Shown: positions 17,115 through 26,541 of the stretch, in pieces | Layout of the letters: each line of letters starts with the position of its first letter | Numbering within the stretch: position 1 is the stretch's first letter | Origin: Nannocystis sp. | GTDB lineage: Bacteria > Myxococcota_A > Polyangia > Nannocystales > Nannocystaceae | Direction of reading: 5' to 3' | Length of the DNA stretch: 64,000 bases | Assembly (NCBI GenBank): GCA_016712315.1 | Contig: JADJRG010000013.1 | Location: 2,454,001-2,518,000, forward strand | Notes under the pieces: generated by a model | The model's database searches: none | Told to the model about the DNA's origin: nothing | Seen by the model: the letters and a program-made list of their open reading frames with translations, nothing else | Translations under genes and position numbers: made by a program

Positions 17115-18590
17115 GTGCTCACCGTGACGCTCCTCCTTGTCCTGGTGTCCCCGCCTGAGGCGGCGCCGACGCCCGAGCAGGCGAAGAGCTTGTACGGGGA
17201 GGGCCGCTACGTCGAGGCGGCGCGGATGTTCGAGGCGTTATGGCGTGACGACCCGCAGCCAAAATTCTTGTACAACGCGGGGGCCGCGTGGGAGGCCGCC
17301 GGCGAGGACGTCGGGGCGCTGGCGGGGTTTGTGGGATATTTGGCGGAGAAGACGAGGAGAAGAGATCTGGGGGCAGAGGATCGGCAGGCGGTGGAGGCGC
17401 GGGTCGAGCGGCTCGAGGGGCGTCTGGTCCCGGTGGTGGTCGAGATCTCGCCGACAGCGCTGCGCGGGCGGGTGCGCGTCGCGGTGACACGCGACCCCGG
17501 CGGCGAGCGCTTTGAAGTGACGCCGCGTGGGCGCGACATCGCGACGGCCGCCGTGGAGGAGCGGATCTACCTGAGCCCGGGGGCGTGGCGGTTGCAGCTC
17601 GTGGTGCCGGGTGAGGCGAGCCAGTATTATGTTCATAACGATGAGGACGACGATGTGTTGGTATACGTGCCGCTGCCCGCAGAAGAGGCGGCGGCTCCGC
17701 AGGCGTCGCTGCGGGTGAAGAGGCTGGAGGGGGAGGTGGAGCTGCGCGTCGCGCCGGCGCTCGATCCGCGGGGTTTGGAGGCCTCCTTCGTCGATGTCTT
17801 GGGGATCGAGCCGGTGGTGGTGGCCCGAATGAGCTCGCCGACGCTGCGGCTGAAGCTGCGCAGCGGGCCTTGGCGCTTCGTGATCTCGCGGCGTCGCCGG
17901 GGGATCGTGAGATCTGGGGAGGTGGCGGTGGTGGCTGGGGAGGTGGCTACGGTGGCTGTGGGGGATGTGGGTGGCGCGGCGTCGAAGAGAGGTCGCCGTC
18001 ATGGTCGGACAGGAGACGAGCTCCGGCGCAAGATTGTCCTCAGCGAGGCGCTTGTGGGGGGGATCCTGCTCGTGACCGGGTTCGCCGTGGTCGCGGTCAA
18101 GCAGGAGGAATTTGAGGATCATCGGCGTCCCTTCGATGGGGTCGCGGACGCCGGCCTGGCGAAGAGCGTCGCCGATGAGACCCCGACCCTCACCGCGGGC
18201 GCCAGCATCGGCGGCGCAGGCTTGGGTTTGTGGCTCTCATCGGCGTGGCTCGCCAGCGGCGGCGGACGGCCGGGTGCGGTGTTGGTGTGGGCTGGTGCGG
18301 GTCTGAGCGTGGTCGGTGGCGCGGTTGGTGTTGGGTTCTTCGCCGAGAAAATTGGATCGCATCAATGGGATTGGGACATGAGCAACATGCAGGTCGCGCC
18401 CCTCTCCCCGCTCGCAGAGCTGCGGTGGAAGGCCGCGGTCAGCGGGGCGGCCTTGGGATTAGGGGTGGGGATGGCCGTCGGCTCGACGTTGGGATGGACG
18501 GTCCTCCGGCTCAAGCGGGACGCTCAGGTACGAGTCTCTCCAAAGTTCGGGACGAGATTCTCGGGGTTGATGATGGAGGCGAGGTTCTGA
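17115..18590 (+). CDS. TPR-like secreted-domain protein with four C-terminal TM helices (paralogue 1)
   Basis: A signal peptide (LTVTLLLVLVSPPEA) precedes a TPR-like pair (AKSLYGEGRYVEAARMFEAL and FLYNAGAAWEAAGEDVGALAGF), two to three beta-sandwich segments with PGAWRLQLVVPG and SGPWRFVISRRRRG (PEGA-like), and four predicted membrane helices in the last 190 residues (IVLSEALVGGILLVTGFAVVA is the first). Two paralogues with the same design are at 22301-23908 and 29401-30666. The gene starts 4 bp after the TlpA-like stop. The layout suggests a periplasmic sensor or scaffold held by a small membrane bundle. No known family name can be given with confidence. Confidence 0.7.
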   Translation: MLTVTLLLVLVSPPEAAPTPEQAKSLYGEGRYVEAARMFEALWRDDPQPKFLYNAGAAWEAAGEDVGALAGFVGYLAEKTRRRDLGAEDRQAVEARVERLEGRLVPVVVEISPTALRGRVRVAVTRDPGGERFEVTPRGRDIATAAVEERIYLSPGAWRLQLVVPGEASQYYVHNDEDDDVLVYVPLPAEEAAAPQASLRVKRLEGEVELRVAPALDPRGLEASFVDVLGIEPVVVARMSSPTLRLKLRSGPWRFVISRRRRGIVRSGEVAVVAGEVATVAVGDVGGAASKRGRRHGRTGDELRRKIVLSEALVGGILLVTGFAVVAVKQEEFEDHRRPFDGVADAGLAKSVADETPTLTAGASIGGAGLGLWLSSAWLASGGGRPGAVLVWAGAGLSVVGGAVGVGFFAEKIGSHQWDWDMSNMQVAPLSPLAELRWKAAVSGAALGLGVGMAVGSTLGWTVLRLKRDAQVRVSPKFGTRFSGLMMEARF

Positions 18591-19573
18591 TGGCGGTGAA
18601 GTTGAGGGCCGAGGGGGCGGCTCCGCGCGGGCGTTCCTTCAGGGTCTACGCACCGCTTGCGCTGTTGATCGGCTGCTGGGAGCCCTATAGCGACGGTGAA
18701 CGCCCGCCGCCGGGACTTGGCTTGACCATCGGCGGGAGCAGCTCTGGTGAGGGCTCGACGGGGGTTTGGACCTCGAGTGAAGGATCTGGACCCGACAGCG
18801 AAGGAGAGACGAGCGGCTGGACAGGGAGCGGAGGGCTGGGAGAGCTTGATTCGGGGACGGTTGAGGGAGATGACGGAGACAGTGGGGATGGTGGTGAGGG
18901 GCCGATCGCGGCGCCTGCGAATGGGTGCGGTGAATTTGTCAAGAACCTTGATTCGAGGGCGTCGTGGATCTTCGTGACGAAGGCGGTCTTTCAGGGAGAT
19001 CTAGTCCCGCCGGTGGCATGGAAGGTGGCCTCTGGGGGGTGGGCGGAGGCGGGTAGGACTAGAGGTGATCGAGTGTGTCAATGCGCGGCCTCGCGGGCGA
19101 ACTTGAGGGGCGAGTTCGTCGCTTGGTTGAGCGTCCAGAATGTTAGTATGAAGAATAGTTTGAAGGAGGACGGCGCGCTCGACGAGCCTCGCCACTTCGT
19201 GCGGCGTGATGGCTCGTGCGTCGCGGAGAGCTGGGCTGTGCTGCTGTCGGAGGGCCATCACTCGTCAATTAGCGTCACTGAGCTGGGCGACGCGGTCGAC
19301 GGCGCAGGCCGGACGTGGACAGGCACAGACGATGGCGGAGGTGGGGCTTCGCCGTGGTGTGGCGGCTGGGGGGCGAAGGGAGGCCTCTTCGGGGGGGTGA
19401 TCGGCCGCGCGCACGCGGTGAAGAGTGGTTGGAGTCGGAGCTGGGTGTGGGTGTTGCTCTGGCTGGTCTCCGAGAGCGATCCCTGCTCGCGTGAGAACCA
19501 CCTGTACTGCTTGCAGGTCGGGGATGACGCGCCGGGTGATGTTGAGCAGTATTGCCAGGTGGAGAAGGAGTGA
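18590..19573 (+). CDS. Lipoprotein with DUF1554-like C-terminal domain
   Basis: A signal with lipobox (PLALLIGC, Cys about 29) is followed by a Gly/Ser/Glu/Asp-rich linker (to about residue 105) and a folded domain. The latter has WIFVTKAVFQGDL, CQCAASRANLRGEFVAWLS, DGAGRTWTGTD and ENHLYCLQV near the end. These align in order with FVTSATFTGALGG, CAKLAMIAKLPGVYMAWLS, AVWTNT and ARLYCFQV of the three tandem lipoproteins at 23992-27545, so all four share a domain resembling DUF1554. The start overlaps the previous stop by one base (TGATG at 18588-18592). Probably a surface-exposed sensor or ligand of the neighbouring kinase system; this is inference. Confidence 0.7.
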   Translation: MAVKLRAEGAAPRGRSFRVYAPLALLIGCWEPYSDGERPPPGLGLTIGGSSSGEGSTGVWTSSEGSGPDSEGETSGWTGSGGLGELDSGTVEGDDGDSGDGGEGPIAAPANGCGEFVKNLDSRASWIFVTKAVFQGDLVPPVAWKVASGGWAEAGRTRGDRVCQCAASRANLRGEFVAWLSVQNVSMKNSLKEDGALDEPRHFVRRDGSCVAESWAVLLSEGHHSSISVTELGDAVDGAGRTWTGTDDGGGGASPWCGGWGAKGGLFGGVIGRAHAVKSGWSRSWVWVLLWLVSESDPCSRENHLYCLQVGDDAPGDVEQYCQVEKE

Positions 19574-21168
19574 ATTTGAGCATGATGGGCCCAGACCTCA
19601 CCGGTGTGACGCTGAACGGGCGGTACTACCTGGTCCAGCAGATCGGGCATGGCGGGTTCGCGACCGTGTATGAAGCGATTGATCAGTCGATCGATAAGCG
19701 GGTCGCGGTGAAGGTCCTTAGCCCGAAATATGCGGTCTCTGAGGAGTTTCGGCGGCGGTTCGTGCAGGAGGCGCGGGAGGCGGCGCGGGTCCGGCATCGG
19801 CTGTTGGTCGATGTCTCGGACCAGGGGAGCACGGCGGATGGCACGCTCTTCTTCGTGATGGAGCTGCTGCAAGGGGTGTCGCTGGGGGACCGGATCCGGG
19901 ATCGGCCAGGGCCGATGCCTTGGCGGCATGTGGTGGCGATCGCGGCGGAGCTGGCGCGGGCGCTCGAGGTCGCGCATAGCCACGGGATCGTGCACCGGGA
20001 CGTGAAGCCGGGGAACATCTTCTTGGTGGAGGCTCCCGGCCAGGGAGAGGACTTGCAGCTCAAGCTGCTCGACCTCGGGATCGCGAAGGTCCAGCGATCC
20101 GAGGTCAACCTCGACGCGCCCGAGACGCGTGCGTCGCAGGGGGCGCCAGGGACGCCCGAGTACATGGCGCCAGAGCAGTTCCACGGGCTGGGCGGGGAGG
20201 TGCAGAACGGGCCGAGCATCGACCTCTACGCCGTGGGAGTGTTGATGTATCGCCTGCTGACGGGCACGTTGCCGTTCACCGCGAAGACTCCGTACGGGGT
20301 GCTGACAAAACACTCGACCGAGGTGCCGATGCCGCTGAGGCGCCGCTGCCCTGAGGCGGCGATCCCGGTGGAGGTCGAGGCGGTGGTGCTGCGCCTCATG
20401 GAGAAGCACCCTGCGGATCGCTTCGCGAGCGCGCGGGAGCTGCGTGGTGTGCTGCAAGAGCTGCTGCGGGCTGACGCGCGCGAGCAGGTGCGACCGCCTA
20501 GGCGCGGGTTGGGCGAACACACCCTCTTGCGGTCCATCCGTTATCTCTTTACGGTCGCGACTGCGGGGATCTGTTGTATGTTGCTCACGCTCTGTACAAT
20601 TTCTTCAGGCGCCCCCGCGAGCTCCCACGGGGTCGTGATGGCGCCGACGACCGCTGTGGATGAGCCTGCGCCGCCGGTGCGTGATGTGATCTCGCCGGCG
20701 CCGACCGCCGCAGCGCCGACGCCGGCGCCGATAGTGGAGGCGAAGCGAGAGGAGGCTGTGGAGAGCGGCGATGAGGTTGTGCTGATTGACGATGACGAGG
20801 AGAAGGAGAAGGACAAGGAGAAGGAGAAGGTCGAGGCGCAGCCGCCCGTGGAGCGGGAGAAGCGCCCCGGGACGAATGAGGCGAAGAAGGGGATGAGCGC
20901 GGCGGCGGCGGAGAAGGCGTTGAAGCGGCAGGTAGACGCGCTGGCGAAGAAGATCCCGGGCAAGTGCAAGGCGAATTTGGTCATTCCGGACACGCTGCAT
21001 GTTGAGGTGACGGTGGATCGGAGCAGCGACCGCGTGATGGTCGGGATCAAGGGCGGGACGAATTCGGAGCGCCACCGGGAGTGCGCGCTGAAGGCGTTGG
21101 AGGGGGCGACGTACAAGCTGAGCGGCGCGGGGACGGTGACGGTGACGGCGAAGGTGGTGATCTCGTGA
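19570..21168 (+). CDS. Transmembrane Ser/Thr protein kinase, catalytically intact
   Basis: The kinase domain (about residues 15-285) has a Gly loop (GHGGFATVYEA), the VAVK lysine (about 48), HRDVKPGN (about 143) and DLG in place of DFG (common in myxobacterial kinases), then GTPEYMAPEQ. All catalytic residues are present. A transmembrane helix (about 327-350) is followed by an acidic Lys/Glu repeat stretch and a C-terminal periplasmic domain with CKANLVIPDTLHVEVTVD and CALKALEG, resembling the AgmX/PglI C-terminal domain. The start is GTG at 19570, overlapping the upstream stop as GTGA with a purine-rich GGAGAAGG before it; ATG 19582 or 19585 are alternatives. The kinase has a pseudokinase paralogue at 27675-29411. 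Confidence 0.9.
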   Translation: MNLSMMGPDLTGVTLNGRYYLVQQIGHGGFATVYEAIDQSIDKRVAVKVLSPKYAVSEEFRRRFVQEAREAARVRHRLLVDVSDQGSTADGTLFFVMELLQGVSLGDRIRDRPGPMPWRHVVAIAAELARALEVAHSHGIVHRDVKPGNIFLVEAPGQGEDLQLKLLDLGIAKVQRSEVNLDAPETRASQGAPGTPEYMAPEQFHGLGGEVQNGPSIDLYAVGVLMYRLLTGTLPFTAKTPYGVLTKHSTEVPMPLRRRCPEAAIPVEVEAVVLRLMEKHPADRFASARELRGVLQELLRADAREQVRPPRRGLGEHTLLRSIRYLFTVATAGICCMLLTLCTISSGAPASSHGVVMAPTTAVDEPAPPVRDVISPAPTAAAPTPAPIVEAKREEAVESGDEVVLIDDDEEKEKDKEKEKVEAQPPVEREKRPGTNEAKKGMSAAAAEKALKRQVDALAKKIPGKCKANLVIPDTLHVEVTVDRSSDRVMVGIKGGTNSERHRECALKALEGATYKLSGAGTVTVTAKVVIS

Positions 21169-22277
21169 GGCGGTCGCTTGGGCTGGTCGTGCCCCTTTGG
21201 ATCGCGTCATGGACGGTTATTGAGGAAGCCGAGGCGGCGGCGGATGAAGTGTATTCACAAGACCAATTGCGGGAGATCTATGGCGTCGCGGTGCAAGAGT
21301 TCGACCTCCACGCGGATCGCTGCGCGGCCGCGGTAGGGGCGGTTGGGGGGGATCCTGCGGCGGAGGCCGCGTTTGTCAGGTCTGCGCTGATGATGCGGCT
21401 GGTGGCCGAGAATTTTTCCTTCCCGGGCGGGCGCGAGTCGGAGCGCTCGAAGATGATCCTCCGGGTGATCCTCGGCTACGAGAGGGCCTTTGACTGCAAT
21501 CCCGTGTGGAACAAGCGCCAATACCTGCTGGACGCGATCGACGTGGCTGAGTCGCATATCAAACACGTGCGCAGCGTCGAGCGGCGCGCGCTCTCAGAGT
21601 CGACGATCGACGCGGTGATCAAGGGGCGGCAGCGGGTGCGGGTGCGGCTGGATGGGCTGCGTGAGCCGTCTTGCCCGACGAAGTTAGACTTGTGCGGGGA
21701 TGAGGAGGTGATCGTGGTCGCGCCTCCAGCGGAGCCGGTGGGCGGGTACGCGGGTTGGGCGAGAAGGCTGTCGCTGCGGGTGGAGCTGGGCGGCGGGGGG
21801 GTGCGTACACGCGAGGAGAGCGACGATGATGATGTGCGCTCAGGGGCGTACTCGGTGATGGTATCGGCGGGATCACGCTTCGTTGTCGGTTCCAGCACGC
21901 GGCACCGATTCGTGCTGGGAGGGACCTACGGGCTAGCAGGATATGAGTATATAGCTCATCACTCACGTATGGCGCATTGGCTGCTTCTACGCGCGGAGTA
22001 CGGGATCGTCGCGCACCCGCGGTGGCTCACGCTGCAGGTCGGGTTTGAGGCCGGTCTGGGGCTCGCGCCGCGGCCTAGAGACGAGGTCACGGCGCACGGC
22101 TTGTCAGGGCTCTCTGCCGGGCTATGTATTCTTGAGGAGATCCTCTGCGCGCGGGTTCGAGGGTTCGCGCCGCTGCGGCGACCGGACTTTTTTGAGGGCA
22201 TCTTCGGCCTGCTGAGCGTCGATGTTTTTCGTGTCGTGGACCAAACTCTGGAGTCGAGGACGCGGCGTGCGCCCTAG
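21165..22277 (+). CDS. Secreted protein of unknown function with beta-barrel-like C-terminal half
   Basis: GTG at 21165 overlaps the kinase stop (GTGA). A signal peptide (RRSLGLVVPLWIASWTVIEEAEAAA) leads to a helical N-terminal half (about residues 30-165, Arg/Glu-rich, two Cys) and a C-terminal half of alternating strands with aromatic ends (LSLRVELGGGGV, SVMVSAGSRFVVG, RHRFVLGGTYGLAGYEY, WLTLQVGFEAGLGL). This is the pattern of a small outer-membrane barrel, although the chain does not end in an aromatic residue. No known domain was recognised. By coupling it belongs to the kinase operon. Confidence 0.6.
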   Translation: MRRSLGLVVPLWIASWTVIEEAEAAADEVYSQDQLREIYGVAVQEFDLHADRCAAAVGAVGGDPAAEAAFVRSALMMRLVAENFSFPGGRESERSKMILRVILGYERAFDCNPVWNKRQYLLDAIDVAESHIKHVRSVERRALSESTIDAVIKGRQRVRVRLDGLREPSCPTKLDLCGDEEVIVVAPPAEPVGGYAGWARRLSLRVELGGGGVRTREESDDDDVRSGAYSVMVSAGSRFVVGSSTRHRFVLGGTYGLAGYEYIAHHSRMAHWLLLRAEYGIVAHPRWLTLQVGFEAGLGLAPRPRDEVTAHGLSGLSAGLCILEEILCARVRGFAPLRRPDFFEGIFGLLSVDVFRVVDQTLESRTRRAP

Positions 22278-22300
22278 GGGCGAGGAAAGGGGCAGCGGTA

Positions 22301-23908
22301 GTGCTTGTATTGTTGACGAGGACCTCTTTGTTGATCAAATTGCTCGCGCTGGGAGTCGGGCCGGCGAACGACGAGCCGGAGGAGGCGGCGGCTTTGCCGG
22401 AGGAGGTTGCGCCGCCGCCGGCCGACGCGCGCGCGGAGGCGAAGGCGATGTACGCGGCGGGGCGCTATTTGGAGGCGGCGCGGGCCTATGAGGCGAACTG
22501 GCGGCGAAACGGGCACAAAGGGTCGCTCTATAACGCCGGCATGGCGCGTGAGGCGGCGGGGTTGGGGAACATCGCGCTGGCTGTGTATAACTGGCGGCGG
22601 TATTTGGCTGTGGTCGGCGCGTCGGTGTCAGGGGCGGAGCGGCAAGAGCTGGCGCGGCGAATTGAGGCCGCGGAGGGGAAGTTGGTCAAGGTGGAGCTCG
22701 TCGCGCAGGGCGACGTCGGCGGGCCGCGGCGGGTGGAGCTGCAGCGGGGCAACGCCTCGGCGGCGGACCAGTTGGTGATCGCGTGGGAGGCGGGGTGGTC
22801 TTCTCATACGTTGCACTTGGATCCGGGAGGGTGGTCTGCGGTGGTCGTGGAGGGCGATGGGTCGCGGCAGACGCGGACGTTCTCGCTGACCGCGGGGGCC
22901 GCGGGGGCCGCGACGCCCGTGCAGGTGCTTCTGCGAGCCGATCGAGCGGGTGAGGGTGGGGCCGAGGGCGGGGGTGCAACGAGGGTGGGTTTGTCCCTCC
23001 GGCCGACGCGTGCGCTCGCGCGGCTGCATGCGCGGGCTGAGGTGCTCTCGGCGGGCGAGGAGGAGTGGCTTGATGCTGAGGATTGCCGCAGGGAGAAGGG
23101 GCGAAGGGGCACGAGGCGAGGAGAGAGTCGAGAAGATAGAGGAAAAAGAGGGGTAGGGGGAGCGGTGAAGGGGGTAGAGGTGGTGTGGGTTGATGCCGAC
23201 GCAGAGGAGGGGGCGCCGGCTGCGGCCGATCCCGTCGGATCGGAGTGGTATCTGCGGCCTGGTGCGTGGCGGCTTCGTGCGTGGGCTCCCGGGTTTCGGG
23301 CAGCAGAGCTGCCGTTGGCGGTCGAGGGTGAGCCGCTCGAGGTGACGATGCGCCTGAGGCGTGATGCGCTTGGTCGCGCTCGGATCGGGGTGGCGGTGGG
23401 CGAGGGGCTAGGGAGCGTGGGGTTGATGGTGGGTGGTGGGGTGATCTTGGGGATGAAGTGGCCGGAGTTGAGGGATTCGTTGATGCCTGGGGGGGCGGTG
23501 ACGGTGGGTGCCCTGAAGAATGTAAGGGCGGTCTCCGAAGGGTGGTGGTTGCTGGGAGGGGGCGGTGGGCTGGGGTTGGTCGCGTTGACGGTGGCCGCTG
23601 GAGGTGAGGAGCGGGCGCTGGGAGCGGAGGCGACCCTCGGTGGGGCAGCGTTGGCGGTGTCGATCCTGATGTTTCAATCCACTGGTTGTTACAAGGATGC
23701 TAGGACCGAAGATCGGTTCACCGAGTGTTACCGTCAGGAGTTAGCTGCTGCGGCTGGTGCAGGGGCAGGAGCAGGGCTGATGGGAGGGGCGCTGCTGGCG
23801 TTGGTGAGCCGGGCGGCTGCGCGGAGGAAAACCCGGGCCCATGGGCTCCGCGTCAATTTGGGCGGTGGGGTCGGTAGCGGCTCGGTAGTCGTCTCGGGTC
23901 GGTTCTGA
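22301..23908 (+). CDS. TPR-like protein with four C-terminal TM helices (paralogue 2)
   Basis: Same design as the gene at 17115: a short signal (VLLTRTSLLIKLLALGVG), TPR-like AKAMYAAGRYLEAARAYEANW and SLYNAGMAREAAGLGNIALAVYNW cut at their motif edges, beta-sandwich segments with LDPGGWSAVVVEG and LRPGAWRLRAWAPGF, then four predicted membrane helices (GEGLGSVGLMVGGGVILG; GWWLLGGGGGLGLVALTV; LGGAALAVSILMF; AGAGAGLMGGALLAL). The GTG at 22301 is 23 bp after the previous stop. A basic insertion (REKGRRGTRRGESREDRGK, about residues 265-283) is absent in the others. Probably a structural or sensory partner of the kinases. Confidence 0.68.
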   Translation: MLVLLTRTSLLIKLLALGVGPANDEPEEAAALPEEVAPPPADARAEAKAMYAAGRYLEAARAYEANWRRNGHKGSLYNAGMAREAAGLGNIALAVYNWRRYLAVVGASVSGAERQELARRIEAAEGKLVKVELVAQGDVGGPRRVELQRGNASAADQLVIAWEAGWSSHTLHLDPGGWSAVVVEGDGSRQTRTFSLTAGAAGAATPVQVLLRADRAGEGGAEGGGATRVGLSLRPTRALARLHARAEVLSAGEEEWLDAEDCRREKGRRGTRRGESREDRGKRGVGGAVKGVEVVWVDADAEEGAPAAADPVGSEWYLRPGAWRLRAWAPGFRAAELPLAVEGEPLEVTMRLRRDALGRARIGVAVGEGLGSVGLMVGGGVILGMKWPELRDSLMPGGAVTVGALKNVRAVSEGWWLLGGGGGLGLVALTVAAGGEERALGAEATLGGAALAVSILMFQSTGCYKDARTEDRFTECYRQELAAAAGAGAGAGLMGGALLALVSRAAARRKTRAHGLRVNLGGGVGSGSVVVSGRF

Positions 23909-23991
23909 CGCTTGGCAAAGAGTGGGGGGGATAGCGGTTGCTCCGACGGTCTGGTATAGAGATCAAGGATGCGTCGAACGAGGGAGAAGCT

Positions 23992-25116
23992 ATGCCGATA
24001 AACATGGGCTGTTTTTTTTGTGATCTTACTAACATTTTTCGGTCGGGTACCGCAACTCTGGCGGTGGGAGGGGCGCTGCTCGGCGCTGTGGGGTGCTCCG
24101 GGACGGACTGTGGTGATGCCGGAGTCCTGGCAGATGATGGCCACGGGCGTGTAATCTGTGACGCGCCGACGACGGGGGAGGGGACGGAGACGGATGGGAC
24201 CTCGACGACGACGAGCGGGACGGGGCCGGGGAGTACGTCGGTGATGTCGACGACGACCACGTCGACGACGTCGACGACGGGTGAGATGACGGACTCGGAC
24301 TCGATGACGACGGGGGATGGTGTGTGTGGGGATGGGGTGGTGGGTGAGGAGGAGGCGTGTGATGGCGGAGGGGTGGATGGGGAGGGTGGGGATTGTGCGC
24401 CTGGGTGTGTTTTGAATGACTGTGGCGATGAGTATGTGGGGGGAGATGAAGAGTGTGATCTAGGGGAGGGGAACTCGGATGTGGGGGCTTGTACGCCGGG
24501 GTGCAAGAATAATGTGTGTGGGGATGGGATAGTGCATGAGGGGGTGGAGGAGTGTGATGATGGGAATGTGGATGGGGATGATGGGTGCTCGGCGGCTTGT
24601 GTGGTGGAGGAGCTGCGGGTGTTTGTGACGAGTGCGACCTTCACGGGCGCGCTGGGGGGGCTCGTGGAAGCGGATAATCAGTGTGCGAAGCTGGCCATGA
24701 TCGCGAAGTTGCCTGGAGTATATATGGCCTGGTTGTCGGACGGGATGATGTCGCCGGCGACTCGGTTTGGGCTTGGGGAGGGGTACTCGGGGCGGTTTGT
24801 GCTGGTGAATGGTGAGGTTGTTGCGGAGGGGTGGGGGGAGTTGGTGGATGGGACGCTGGGTGTGGCGATTAACGTGAATGAAGAGGGGATGGGGATGGTG
24901 AATAAGGCGGTGTGGACGAACACGGCGGCTGGCGGTAAGGCAGGTAGCGGTGCGCACTGTCAGGACTGGAGCGCCGAGGATTCTGGGTCAAAGGGATGGC
25001 AAGGACACTCGGCGAACGGAGATGGCGCGTGGACTGCAGATCCCCAGGCAGAGGCACAAAATTGCAGCAACACGGCGCGGCTGTATTGCTTTCAGGTCAA
25101 GCAGACCATGCGGTGA
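23992..25116 (+). CDS. DUF4215/Cys-repeat lipoprotein with DUF1554-like domain (tandem copy 1)
   Basis: The ATG at 23992 has a strong purine-rich Shine-Dalgarno (GGGAGAAG). A lipobox (LLGAVGC, Cys about 30) is followed by a Thr/Ser linker, then three Cys repeats of the form CGDGxxxxxEEC/ACDxG...G.C.xxC...C (DUF4215-type, known from myxobacterial and other surface proteins), then the DUF1554-like domain: FVTSATFTGALGGLVEADNQC, MAWLSDGMMSPATRF and ARLYCFQVKQTMR at the end, each given as separate motifs. Bases from about 24320 to the stop and the following intergenic region recur 1182 bp downstream. Probably a Ca2+- or ligand-binding surface lipoprotein. Confidence 0.8.
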   Translation: MPINMGCFFCDLTNIFRSGTATLAVGGALLGAVGCSGTDCGDAGVLADDGHGRVICDAPTTGEGTETDGTSTTTSGTGPGSTSVMSTTTTSTTSTTGEMTDSDSMTTGDGVCGDGVVGEEEACDGGGVDGEGGDCAPGCVLNDCGDEYVGGDEECDLGEGNSDVGACTPGCKNNVCGDGIVHEGVEECDDGNVDGDDGCSAACVVEELRVFVTSATFTGALGGLVEADNQCAKLAMIAKLPGVYMAWLSDGMMSPATRFGLGEGYSGRFVLVNGEVVAEGWGELVDGTLGVAINVNEEGMGMVNKAVWTNTAAGGKAGSGAHCQDWSAEDSGSKGWQGHSANGDGAWTADPQAEAQNCSNTARLYCFQVKQTMR

Positions 25117-25360
25117 GGGCGACGTGGGGGTGAGGCCCGGGGCCTTGGCGTGGTTTTGTTGTGGGCAGGCAAGAAAGGTTGGGTTGTGGTGTGGGGGTGG
25201 GTGGGGTAGTAGGGGGCTGTGAGGGTTGACCGAGGGGCGCCGCTGGTGGTGACGATCGCGTTTGTGGCGCTGCCACAGGCGTGTGGGCGGGGTGAGGTTG
25301 AAGGGGAGGTGACCGACGCGCAGGGGTGCCGGACGATCGTGTTGCCGGAGTCGGATGGGT
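24320..25360. repeat. Tandem near-identical repeat, copy 1
   Basis: This stretch covers the Cys-repeat and DUF1554-like parts of the first lipoprotein gene, the 102-bp intergenic region and the N-terminus of the second gene. It recurs at a 1182-bp offset (about 25502-26541) with only scattered differences and one deleted base in the spacer. Confidence 0.8.
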
Positions 25361-26298
25361 GGACGTCGACGGGGGCGCTTGGGTCGGATGATTCGGGAGC
25401 GGGGTCGGAGTCGGGGGCGGGCTCGGAGTCGGAGTCGGAGTCGGATTCTGGTTCGGAGTCTACGTCCGAGTCGGACTCGGGGACGATGACGATGGGGGGT
25501 GGTGTGTGTGGGGATGGGGTGGAGGGTGAGGAGGAGGCGTGTGATGGCGGTGGGGTGGATGGGGCGGGTGGAGATTGTGCGCCTGGGTGTATTTTGAATG
25601 AATGTGGCGATGGGTATGTGGGGGGAGATGAGGAGTGTGATGGAGGGGAGGGGAACTCGGATGTGGGGGCTTGTACTTCGGAGTGCAAGAATAATGTGTG
25701 TGGGGATGGGAATTTGTATGTGGGGGTGGAGGCGTGTGATGATGGGAATGTGGATGGGGATGATGGGTGCTCGGCGGTTTGTGCGGTGGAGGAACTGCGG
25801 GTGTTTGTGACGAGTGCGAGCTTCACGGGCGCGCTGGGGGGGCTCGTGGAAGCGGATGATCAGTGTGCGAAGCTGGCCGTGATCGCGAAGTTGCCTGGAG
25901 TATATATGGCCTGGTTGTCGGACGGGATGATGTCGCCGGCGACTCGGTTTGGGCTTGGGCAGGGGTACTCGGGGCGGTTTGTGCTGGTGAATGGTGAGGT
26001 TGTTGCGGAGGGGTGGGGGGAGTTGGTGGATGGGACGCTGGGTGGTGCGATTAACGTGAATGAAGAGGGGATGGGGATGGTGAATGGGGCTGTGTGGACA
26101 AACACGGCTGCTGACGGTAAGGCGGGTGGCGGTGCGCACTGTAAGGACTGGAGCGCGGGGGATTCTGGGTCAAAGGGATGGCAGGGAGACTCGGTGAAGG
26201 GAGATGGCGCGTGGACTGCGGATCCGAATGCTCAGCAAGTGAACTGCAATGGCTACGCGAGGCTGTATTGCTTTCAGGTCAAGCAGACCATGCGGTGA
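25219..26298 (+). CDS. DUF4215/Cys-repeat lipoprotein with DUF1554-like domain (tandem copy 2, chimeric)
   Basis: GTG at 25219 starts a lipoprotein signal (VTIAFVALPQAC). The first 47 residues are nearly identical to the N-terminus of the next gene (26400), while everything from the first Cys repeat (VCGDGVEGEEEACDGG) to the C-terminus (ARLYCFQVKQTMR) is nearly identical to the previous gene. Between them is a Ser/Glu/Asp/Gly linker of simple repeats (about residues 48-93) not found in either neighbour. The gene therefore looks like a chimera formed by a tandem duplication of 1182 bp. The expected fold and location are the same as for copy 1. Confidence 0.8.
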   Translation: MRVDRGAPLVVTIAFVALPQACGRGEVEGEVTDAQGCRTIVLPESDGWTSTGALGSDDSGAGSESGAGSESESESDSGSESTSESDSGTMTMGGGVCGDGVEGEEEACDGGGVDGAGGDCAPGCILNECGDGYVGGDEECDGGEGNSDVGACTSECKNNVCGDGNLYVGVEACDDGNVDGDDGCSAVCAVEELRVFVTSASFTGALGGLVEADDQCAKLAVIAKLPGVYMAWLSDGMMSPATRFGLGQGYSGRFVLVNGEVVAEGWGELVDGTLGGAINVNEEGMGMVNGAVWTNTAADGKAGGGAHCKDWSAGDSGSKGWQGDSVKGDGAWTADPNAQQVNCNGYARLYCFQVKQTMR

Positions 26299-26541
26299 GG
26301 GCGACGTGGGGTGAGGCTCGGGGCCTTGGCGTGGTTTTGTTGTGGGCAGGCAAGAAAGGTTGGGTTGTGGTGTGCGGGGGGGCGGGGTATTAGGGGGCTG
26401 TGAGGGTTGACCGAGGGGCGCCGCTGGTGGTGACGGTCGCGTTTGTGGCGCTGCCACAGGCGTGCGGGCGGGGTGAGGTTGAAGGGGAGGTGACCGACGC
26501 GCAGGGGTGCCGGACGATCGTGCTGCCGGAGTCGGATGGGA
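25502..26541. repeat. Tandem near-identical repeat, copy 2
   Basis: Second copy of the 1.04-kb stretch, covering the C-terminal part of the chimeric gene, the intergenic region and the N-terminus of the third lipoprotein gene. Period 1182 bp relative to copy 1. Confidence 0.8.
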
